A stretch of DNA of 48,545 nucleotides from Candidatus Woesearchaeota archaeon (GTDB taxonomy: Archaea; Nanobdellota; Nanobdellia; Woesearchaeales; GW2011-AR15): positions 1 to 48,545 of the forward strand of contig JAFGRO010000037.1 in NCBI GenBank assembly GCA_016935095.1. The letters are read 5' to 3'. The translations under genes and the position numbers were made by a program. The notes below the pieces were generated by a model. The model was given only the letters and a program-made list of their open reading frames with translations. It did no database searches and was not told the DNA's origin. Position 1 is the first letter of the stretch. The number at the start of each line of letters is the position of its first letter. Positions 10,223-19,600 of the stretch are shown in pieces.

Positions 10223-10759
10223 ATGCAATATAACTTTCAAGAAAATTCAGTAGAATTTATAAGAAAAAATATAAGAAAATTCATGCTTGTTTTATTAATA
10301 ACATTCTGTTTTATCCTATTTCCTGTTGTTTCTGTTGTCATGCTTTTTATTTTGCTGGATTTTTTAAACTCATTTAGCCTAAGAAAATTTGGTTTTCATA
10401 TAAAAGGAGACTTTATTCTAATCGGATGCATTATCTGTGGCCATCATTTTGGATTAATGCCTGTTGTGATTATGACATTATATATTTTGCCAAAAAAAAT
10501 CATATTTTTCCCTCCAATAAATAAGCCCCATATAATTAAAATGCCTATTTTTATTTTAACAGGGTATTTAGCTTCACAAGTAAAATCAATATATTTTATG
10601 GGGATTATATTCATAATAATGAGATATTTCCTAGAATATGTTATAAGAGCTTTCTCAGGAATGACTGATCTAAAAAGAACATTAAAAATGATTATTTCAC
10701 TAATAGCAAATGTAATTAATTTCTTCCTTATCTACAATATCTTCTCTTATTTCATCTGA
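10223..10759 (+). CDS. Multi-pass membrane protein, unknown
   Basis: Hydrophobic 216 aa ORF track from 10109; likely start is internal Met (MQYNFQENSVEF, 10223), because 10109 overlaps the divergent gene and a TATA-like element lies at ~10190. Confidence 0.6.
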   Translation: MQYNFQENSVEFIRKNIRKFMLVLLITFCFILFPVVSVVMLFILLDFLNSFSLRKFGFHIKGDFILIGCIICGHHFGLMPVVIMTLYILPKKIIFFPPINKPHIIKMPIFILTGYLASQVKSIYFMGIIFIIMRYFLEYVIRAFSGMTDLKRTLKMIISLIANVINFFLIYNIFSYFI

Positions 10760-10764
10760 AAGAA

Positions 10765-12804
10765 TCAGCTTACTATAGCCCCTTCCTTAATATCCTTCTC
10801 AACCGTTAATAGAACTACCTTATCCTTATTTTCAGCGCAAAGAAGCATTCCCTCACTTAATTCTCCTGCAAATTTAGAAGGCTTTAAATTTACAAGGACT
10901 ATAATCTTTTTGTTTAACAGTTCTTTTTCTTTGTAATAAGGGACTAATGAAGAAACTATCTGGATTTTCTTTTCCCCTATATCAACCTGCATTTTGTAGA
11001 GTTTCTCTGTTTTTGGAAGTCTCTCAGCTTTGAGGATTTTACCAACTTTTAGCTTTAGTTTTTTCCACTCATCGAAACTTATCTGAGACATAGATATATA
11101 ATTCTTCGGCTCTGTATTTAATTTTTGCGGTTTGACTTCTGAGAATAGTTTTTTAGCCTGTTTTTTAATTGTAAGTAAAAAAGGAACCAGCTTTGGACCG
11201 CGCTCTTTTCCAAGCAAAACAAGGTAGGCTGCCTTAAAAAAATCTTTCGTATCAATTTTTACATCTTCTTTAATGATTTTATAAGCTTTATCTGAAAGCT
11301 CTTTTTCATTTATATTTTTTTTATCTAAGAGAGCTGCTATCTTATTTAATGCAAGTGCCTGTTTTTCAGTAAGCTCAATATCTGCTGAAAGTTTTTCCTG
11401 TAATTCAAACTTGTACTGCTCTGAAGCAAATTCATGCACCCATTTCCTGGCAAAGGATATTCTTTCCTTGATATAACCAATGTTATCCTGACTAAGTTTT
11501 TTTGGCAGATGACCATTTTCTTTGAGATTTTCAATTACATCTTCATCTGTCTTAAAGATCTGGTCCAGGATTGCAAGATGCGTAAATGGCACTTGAGGAG
11601 GCATTTTTTCAGGGATTTCCCCGACATGGCTTAATTCATATATCCTGCTCTGCTTGATTTTCTCTTTTTCATCAGTTTCCTGCTTTCCAAAATAAACTCT
11701 TTCAGCATAATCATACCTCTCATAAAGCAGGATTATGTCATTGGATTCATAAGGCTGAAAATCAATAACAGCATTAGGCCTTGACTTAACTAATAAAAAC
11801 CTAAGCATTGTTGCAGGTGCATAATTAGTAGAGTCTGCAAACCCCAACCCATGACCCTTGCTGGTGGACATTTTTTTGCCCCCGACAGTAAAAAACTCAT
11901 ATCCAGGGCCTGTTTTATATTTTTCAGAAGGATATGGCGGAGGATAGTTAAAAACATCAACTGCAATCCTGCATGCTATTGTACGGGAGCCGCCTTTTGT
12001 GAAATGGTCTTTTCCTGCTGTCTCAACAATAACGCCTTTAGTAGGCCATTTTGCAGCCCATTCAACTTTCCACGGAAACTTGCCGCCTCCATTATAAGGT
12101 GATCTCTCACCTTCATAACCGCAGCCTTTAGCCCACTTCACGTGATCAGGAAGGCACTTATATTTTACAACTTCTCTTTCAGGGTCCCATTCATATGCAA
12201 GTGTTGTGCCTATTTTACCGCATTTTTCGCATATAGGATTAAAAGGAAGCCTGTTTGCCCCAACAGTTTCATCTCCATACAAATCCTTATATATTTTTAT
12301 GATTTTGTCTGCATTATCAAGCGCAATCTTAATAGTCCTGTTAAATGCGCCTTTAATATATTGCTGGCCCGTACTTTCTAAAACACAATCTATACCAAAT
12401 TCTTTAAACTTATCTGTTACCTGTGAAAAATAATAATCTGCAAAGCTTTTATAGCCTTTTACAGGTGAAGGCATATTCATGAAAGGCATGCCTAAATATT
12501 TTTCAAATTCTTCTGGAAGATCCTCATTCATCTTGTCAAAAGGATCAATATCATCGCTGCTCAAAACAAACGTTGCTTTCACTCCTCTTTTTCTTAATGC
12601 TTTTGCTATAACATCATGAATAACCCATCCTCTCCCGGAACCAATGTGAATCTTGCCTGAAGGTGTCTTTTCATCATATACAAGATAACCATATTTATTG
12701 TTTTTAATGACTTCTTGCAAAAAAGGAGATTGTTTTACTCTTTCAATTACATCATCTGCTATCTTATCTGCCCAGTGCTCCACATTAAGTTCCTTTTTCT
12801 TCAT
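10765..12804 (-). CDS. lysS: Class I lysyl-tRNA synthetase with C-terminal EMAPII/MetRS-type tRNA-binding OB domain
   Basis: 679 aa; HIGH-type GKIHIGSGRG, KMSTSKGHG; C-term SFDEWKKLKLKVGKILKAERLPKTEKLYKMQVDIGEKKIQIVSSLVPYY...GMLLCA. Confidence 0.93.
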   Translation of the reverse strand: MKKKELNVEHWADKIADDVIERVKQSPFLQEVIKNNKYGYLVYDEKTPSGKIHIGSGRGWVIHDVIAKALRKRGVKATFVLSSDDIDPFDKMNEDLPEEFEKYLGMPFMNMPSPVKGYKSFADYYFSQVTDKFKEFGIDCVLESTGQQYIKGAFNRTIKIALDNADKIIKIYKDLYGDETVGANRLPFNPICEKCGKIGTTLAYEWDPEREVVKYKCLPDHVKWAKGCGYEGERSPYNGGGKFPWKVEWAAKWPTKGVIVETAGKDHFTKGGSRTIACRIAVDVFNYPPPYPSEKYKTGPGYEFFTVGGKKMSTSKGHGLGFADSTNYAPATMLRFLLVKSRPNAVIDFQPYESNDIILLYERYDYAERVYFGKQETDEKEKIKQSRIYELSHVGEIPEKMPPQVPFTHLAILDQIFKTDEDVIENLKENGHLPKKLSQDNIGYIKERISFARKWVHEFASEQYKFELQEKLSADIELTEKQALALNKIAALLDKKNINEKELSDKAYKIIKEDVKIDTKDFFKAAYLVLLGKERGPKLVPFLLTIKKQAKKLFSEVKPQKLNTEPKNYISMSQISFDEWKKLKLKVGKILKAERLPKTEKLYKMQVDIGEKKIQIVSSLVPYYKEKELLNKKIIVLVNLKPSKFAGELSEGMLLCAENKDKVVLLTVEKDIKEGAIVS

Positions 12805-12984
12805 TATTAATAGAAGTAATCTTGAATTTTATATAAAATTTACTGAAAGAATTGGATTTAGTTTGATTTTTTATTTTTTAATAATTTTTAAATTTTTTAT
12901 AAATGAGGGAAACTGCTTCTTGCCCAGGTAAAATAGACTGATAGTTTCTCATTACCTCCCTGTAATTATGATAGTTCAAAGGGG

Positions 12985-13041
12985 GGCTTGGGGAACATCC
13001 TGTTATAAGATACAGGAGCAACCAGCAGTATTCCCAAAGCC
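12985..13041 (+). ncRNA. Candidate structured RNA
   Basis: GGCTTGGGGAA (12985-12995) pairs with TTCCCAAAGCC (13031-13041) apart from one G.A mismatch; inner stem TCCTGT/ACAGGA; TATA-like TTTTTTATAAAT at ~12893; G-rich island in AT-rich DNA. Strand assumed. Confidence 0.3.
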
Positions 13042-13138
13042 TAAATAAAAAATTTTTTTGGAAATGTTTCTAAAAGTTCTAATAAAAAACAGAAAAGTTG
13101 ATCTAATTAGTAAATGGAAAGATTTATATATTTATTTC

Positions 13139-13243
13139 TTACAAAATATTACTAAATAACTTACAAAAACTTACAAAAATTTTACAAAATATTACTTAAT
13201 ACTTACAAAATATGACAAAGATACTTACAAAATATGACAAAAA
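13139..13243. repeat. Short direct repeats (CTTACAAAA(TATGAC/TATTAC)) upstream of and overlapping the start of the HTH gene
   Basis: Six (C)TTACAAAA-type copies, including two TACTTACAAAATATGACAAA copies flanking ATG 13212. Confidence 0.6.
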
Positions 13244-13676
13244 CCAGCTGTTTAATGAGTTTCTAGAGTTTTTAAACCAAAAGATAGAAACCAGGGAGAA
13301 TTTTATACCCTTGTCTGTTTTTTCCAAGAGAATCACTCCTTTTGAAACCCTTGTAAAATACATGCATGAAAACCTCAACCTCAATTATTCTGAAATCGGC
13401 AATTCATTGAAAAAAGACAGGCAGGTAATATGGACAACATATAAAAGGGCCCTGAAAAAACATCCTAAGGGATTCAAAGAGATATATTCAAAAAACAATA
13501 TCCCTTTGCAGGAATTATCCTCGGCTGTTTTTTCAGTTTCTGAGTTAATTGTCACCTATTTGAAAGATACTCTTAAAATGAAAAATTCAGATATAGCCCA
13601 TGCTATAAAGCGCGATGAAAGAACTATCTGGACTTGGTATGCCCGCGTACAAAAAAAGAAAAATGCAAAAAAATAA
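13212..13676 (+). CDS. DNA-binding protein with two HTH-like repeats
   Basis: 154 aa; LNLNYSEIGNSLKKDRQVIWTTYKRALKK and LKMKNSDIAHAIKRDERTIWTWYARVQKK are two homologous helix-turn-helix repeats. Confidence 0.75.
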   Translation: MTKILTKYDKNQLFNEFLEFLNQKIETRENFIPLSVFSKRITPFETLVKYMHENLNLNYSEIGNSLKKDRQVIWTTYKRALKKHPKGFKEIYSKNNIPLQELSSAVFSVSELIVTYLKDTLKMKNSDIAHAIKRDERTIWTWYARVQKKKNAKK

Positions 13677-16600
13677 TCTGAAAAACAAAATACAGGAAAT
13701 TGAAAAGGAGATTGCCAGATGGAAAACTAATAAACAGAGATTATTGGATTATGTTAATTATTATAACAAGAAATTATCTGATGGAGGAATAAGTAAAGAT
13801 GAATATAATTCAATAATAAGGAGCACATTAAAGGACAAGACTTTTGGCTACTGGCTTAAGACACATGATGACTATATTAACAAGTACAATGAGCAGAAAA
13901 GACATTATACAGAAGAGATTGCAAGAATAAGACACATTGAATTGGATTCTGCATTGGCCGTATTAATAATAATTCTCTTTTCAGTAATAATCTTCATAAA
14001 CAAGCCGGAGTTTATTGGAAGAGTAGCTTTTGAAGAAAATCTAGTAACTGAAAATATCAGTTTAATTGCAAATGAATCAATAAACCATACAATTGTCTTA
14101 AAGGGCAATTTAACATCAATAAGATTAACAGGAAGCATCACAGGCAATGGCTCTGTCAAAATTTTCTTAGATAAGACATTATTATTAGACAGTTCAAAAC
14201 TAAAAAAAGAATCCGGCTTATTTTCAATTACAGCCAATGCTGTAGAAGAAATATCAATTCCTAAACAGGAAAATATAACTGAAAAAATAAACCAGAGCAA
14301 CGGACTAACAGGACAGATTAACCTAAGTGAAATTAATAATTTAGGTGTTAATCTGACAGTGAATCAAAATAACGGAACAGAAAATGCCTCTGCTGAAATC
14401 AATTTGTCAGAAAATACTGATGAGTTTAATATTACAGCAGATGAACCATTAATTGAAAATATAACTCATGAAATAAATCTAACCTCAATTTTAAGTGAAG
14501 AGAACATTACTGAAAATAGAACAACATTCTCAGAAAACATTACAGAAAAGCTGAACATTACAGAAGATAATGCAACAAGTGAAAATATCAGTAAAGAGAT
14601 TGTTGATGAAGAGATTATTAATCAGGAGAACATTACCCAGGAGAATATCAGTGAGGAGGTTATTGAAACTCCTGTACTTACTGAGTTTAATAATTATTGC
14701 TTGGATACTTGTTTTTTCGATAACTTTCCTAATAAGATTGTCCTGAGGATTGAGATACAAAATGCTACCCTGAACCTAACATCAGTTGTTTACACCTATA
14801 TTGAGGAGATTAACCAGAGTCCGGAAGATGTTACAAACCTCTCTTTGGTTAATATCACAGATATTAATTTAATTAATAAAACCAATATCACAGCTGGAAT
14901 ATACGAAAACATTACAAGAGCTGAGTTTAACCAAGGCTATGTTGAAATAAACAAACCAGTAAAATGGTCCTCAAAGATAAATGCATCTTCAATGAATAAA
15001 ATTGAGCTGCCCTCTCAAATATATAATCTAAGTTTAGATAAATATGAAGAAAAAGCCGCAGTTCTTTCGGATAATGCAAATTTCAGCCTGGAAGAGTTTA
15101 ATTTAATCGGATTAAATAAGAGAAAAGAAAAATTAATCAAAGACTTAGAAGATATACAAACATCCACTAATAAAAACGAGATTAATAATATTTTTGAAAA
15201 GATAAGTTCAATATCTGAGGAATTAAAGGCTATTAACATTCCTGAGGATATACCTGAAACTGAAATTAATGGCAATATAATACTCAGCTTAGAAAATATT
15301 TCAGGCATTGTTGAGATTTCTTATTATACACCAGGCCCTCAATTAACTGAAGAAATAATAAATGACTATAAGAAGATAGTCACAATAAGCTCTGACCTGC
15401 ATTACGAAAATGTTTTGACTTATGCATATATTATCGAAGCTGAAATAAGCAGTATACAGGTTTACTGGCTTGTAAACAATTCAAAAATAAGAGTCCATGA
15501 TTTGAATTATATAGACACAAACAATAATGGTCTTGTTGATAAACTGGAATGGTTCGTGCCTCATTTATCCAACCAGAGCTATGAAATAGATATAGTTGTA
15601 ATCAATGTAAGAGAATATGTAAGAGATAATGAAAACTGGACTGTACTGTTTAATACAACAGGCATTGCCAATTTAACAATCAGTTCTCCGAACGCTAACT
15701 GGACAGAATTCCTGAATGATTCTAATGAGACATCTGATGAGATGCTTTTTATGGATTTAAAATGCGGGGATAGCTCCTTAAAAAATAATCTGAAATTAAT
15801 AGGGTTCAATAATATTACCTATAATTATACTGAGATTGATGAAGAGGATTCAGTTGACATTGAAAAATTATTTATTGAGGATTACAGCTGCGACAATGAG
15901 ACAGGATATTTAACTAATTTCATGTACAGGGCAGGTTATGCTGAGCTGCTGTTCGAGTTTGGGAATGCAACAGCTTACGCTTATGATGCAAATGACTTCT
16001 ATTGCGGAGTGAAAGATCCTGGTGATAGTATTGTCGGCCAGACAATTGATGATCTTGATACAGATGGTTCAAGCTCTTCATGTGAATTTGAATGGGAAAT
16101 TAGTTGTGACGGACAAACAGGATGGTTTTACAGCTATACTTATTCAACTGTAGCAGAAGGAGGCACAGGAAGCCATTATTCTTCAGGAAGCCCTCTTACT
16201 AAAAATATCTGGTACTGCATTGCAACCGGGAGCGGGACATGCACAAATGGCACTGGATGCCAGCATGGATATTGTATTGAAGGGACATGCACGGCAGGAT
16301 GCGAAGCAGGATATACTGGCCAAAGATGTTCAGATGACCAGTATGCTTACACAGCTTCACAAAGCGGGGTGTGCGCAAGAAATTCAGGCGCAGCATGGTA
16401 CTGTGACAAAAATGAAGTTGCATTATGCGCTGGAACAACACATTATACTGACTGCGACCAGTGCTCCGGAGATGGGGAGGGATGCGATTCTGATGTTGAC
16501 CCATCATACAGCAGGACAGGCTATTGCCTGAGCGGGACATGTGTTCCTGACAACAGCCTTTCTGAAGGCGCATCATGCAGCAATAATACTCAGTGCTCTG

Positions 16601-19600
16601 ACACAACTTATACAAGAAGCTGCTATTCAGGGTATACTGCCTACTGCCAGGGAACTTCAGGATCAACTGCAGGCCAGTGCAGGAGAGATGACGGCCAGGA
16701 TTGCACAACAGGAAACCAATGCGGAAGCGGTGTCTGTTATGGAGGATCGTGCCTTGCTGCATCAGGAACAGCATGCGCAGCAACTACATGCGGAAATGCA
16801 TGCTCCGCTAACGCAACTGCCTATACTGATAATATCCAGCAGATGGGTGGTGACTATAATAACGGCTGCACACCTAATATGCCAATGACTGCATATACTG
16901 CAAGTTTCGGGAGCTGCACAAGCACAGGCTCCGGCGATAACAGGGATGCTGACTGCCAGGCTAATTGTGATACTGGCTTAACATATACTGATACTTCAGG
17001 AGGAGGCTATCCTTATCAATATGGAAGATGCATTAATCTTATTTCATTTGGCAACCAGTGCTGCCAGGCACATGGAGGAGGTACAGGAGGATATAATGGC
17101 GGAGACTGTAATACCAACCTTAACTGTACAGATGGATACTGCTTATATGTTAACGGCCAGGAATGTGACCAGGGAACTGACTGCTCATCAGGATTGTGCA
17201 TAGAGGGAACATGCAGAGCTTCCTGCTCTGCTTATTATGGAGAGCCCTGTTCAAACAATTCAGAGCATTATGCCCAAAACGGCATATGCAGGTATGATTC
17301 AACTGAGAGCTGGCATTGCGATGCATACGGAGACATAATCCCTCCGGAATCACCATGGCTTGCTCCTTATGAGAGAGATTTAGTATTATACTGGAATTTT
17401 GATGACAATTCAACTTCAAGAGCATATGACCAGAGCGCATATTCAAATGACGGCGCAAATAAAGATGTTGAATGGACAACTTCAGGATACAGGGGAGGAG
17501 GCATGTATTTTGACAATACCTCTAACAAATATGTACAAGTCCAAAACAAAGGAAGTGTACAGGTTACTGGAGCAATGACTGTCAGCGCATGGGTTTATCC
17601 GACATTAATGCCACAGGGAACCGGCGCTATGATTGTAACAACTTATGATTATGATTCTATCATCGCAAATACAAGAGGAGTTTATTTTGGCGGTGGATAT
17701 GGAACAAATGATAATTTTGTATTTAGTGTATATAATAGTACAGGAAATGTTTCTGTTATATATGAGCCTGGTTTTTTTGCCGCAAACATCAATAAATGGA
17801 CACATGTTGTCGGTGTGTTTAATCCTGGAAATTATTTAAGATTCTATATTGATGGTGTGTTAGCAGGAGAAGACACATCTGATGTCCCTGACCATATTGC
17901 TTATTCATCTGTCCCGCTGAGAATTGGACTTCGGGCGGATAATACTGTACAGGGAATGTGGAACGGCACAATTGATGAAGTGAAAATATATTCAAGGGCG
18001 CTTACAGAAGCTGAAATATCAGATGAATACAATAAGTCAGTGCATAATTATACAGAGAATTACATAGATTTATCATGGACTGATAGAGATAGTGATGACG
18101 GCCTTGTATTATATATGCCGCTTGAAGAAGGCACAGGAACAAGAACAGATGACTTGAGCAGGATGAAGAATGACGGGACTATTACCGGAACAGAATGGAC
18201 ATCTGGCAAATACGGCAGTGCACTTGATTTTGATGGAAGCAGTGACTTTGTTGATGCAGGATCAGACAGCAGCTATGATATAACATCAGATTATACATTT
18301 GCAGCCTGGATTTATCCTAAAAATATAGCAACAGCAGGTCAAAGAATAATTGTTAAAGACAATAATACAGATGGAAAAGCATTGTCTTTAGGTGATCCTG
18401 GATCTGGAAGAATAAGATTCTTTGATAGGGGAATGAGCCCTGTTAGTACTGACACAGGTGCAATAATAAGCAATAATAATTGGTACCATGTTGTTGCAGT
18501 ATATGATTCTTCTGATGCAATGAAGAGAATTTATATAGATGGAATTGAAGTGGCAAACTCTACTAGTGTAACAGGCACTCCTGCCACAAATTCAGTCAAT
18601 TTGGGCATAGGTGCAGATCCTAAAGGAAATAGCGGAGGTTTTTTCAACGGCACAATAGATGAAGTAAGAATATACAACAGGTCATTAACAACTGAAGAGA
18701 TAATTGACCTTATGGAATCAGGACTTATAGATAAAGGATTATACAGGGCAAATACAAGCACAGGAACCTATAAGCCTGTAGGTGGGATTTATGATGATTT
18801 TGAAGATGGTGATTCTAATGGATGGACAGAAGACTCAGGCACATGGACTGTTGAGTCTTTCGAAGGGGATTATATTTACAACCAATCTTCAGATTCTGCT
18901 CCAGTTGAAACCACTTATTCCAACTCTTTAACTAATTATATATATGAAGCAGATATCTATGCGGATTCAGCATCATCAGCATCAACTTCACATCCCGGAC
19001 TTATATTCAATGCAGTTGACGGAGATAATTATGATGTATGTTACTTCAGGCCACATAGTTCAGGAGCATATGATGCTGTTGCATGCAGGCCTGTAACATC
19101 AGACTCATTGGGAGCAGAGTCAAGCAGTGGAGCAATAATTCCCTGGGACACATGGTTCCATGTGAAATTGATACATAGAGGGAATAGTGTCAAAGTATTT
19201 GTCGATGATATCTTAAGCCAGGAATATACAGCCATAAAAGCAGGAACAAACATTGGATTGTTCGAACATGACGGAATAGGATATTTTGATAACATTAAAA
19301 TAACTCATTTAAAATCAGACAACAACTATACAGATCCTGATGCACTGGACACGCAGAAGCCGGCAGAAGCAACAGGGCTATCCTCTTCATCCCATACAGC
19401 CAGTTACTGGGATAGTGACAATACAGTTGACTTTTCATGGACGCGTGCAACAGATACAGGGGATGATTATTATTATTACATTAAATCATATGATGACTCA
19501 GGGAATGAAAATGATTTTGTATTAGAAAACAATGGCTTTGAAAATTATACAGACGGGTTTTCTCCAGGATGGGACTCTTCGCTGAATGGAGATCTAAGAC

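Noticed and set aside
11346-12931. ORFs overlapping lysS on both strands (11346..11534 -, 11434..11634 +, 11851..12102 +, 12142..12381 +, 12206..12433 +, 12698..12931 +)
   Set aside because: Overlap a well-supported LysRS coding sequence; no independent motif support
12985-13041. SRP RNA or tRNA call for the structured region
   Set aside because: GGAGCAACC is superficially SRP-like but the apical GNAR loop and overall length do not match; no tRNA cloverleaf or T-arm GTTCAAATC
13139-13243. TTACAAAA repeats considered as CRISPR or origin iterons
   Set aside because: Units are ~9-20 bp, AT-rich, irregularly spaced, with no unique spacers; iteron role possible in principle but there is no Orc1/Rep gene nearby, so operator is preferred
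16199-16783. Long antisense and +frame ORFs inside the giant gene (e.g. 16199..16783 -, 16220..16531 +, 16541..16888 +, 20456..20722 +, 20726..21130 +)
   Set aside because: Shadow ORFs of a long coding frame with clear domain homology; compositions (His/Met/Gln-rich) are typical of out-of-frame reading of Cys/Gly-rich codons
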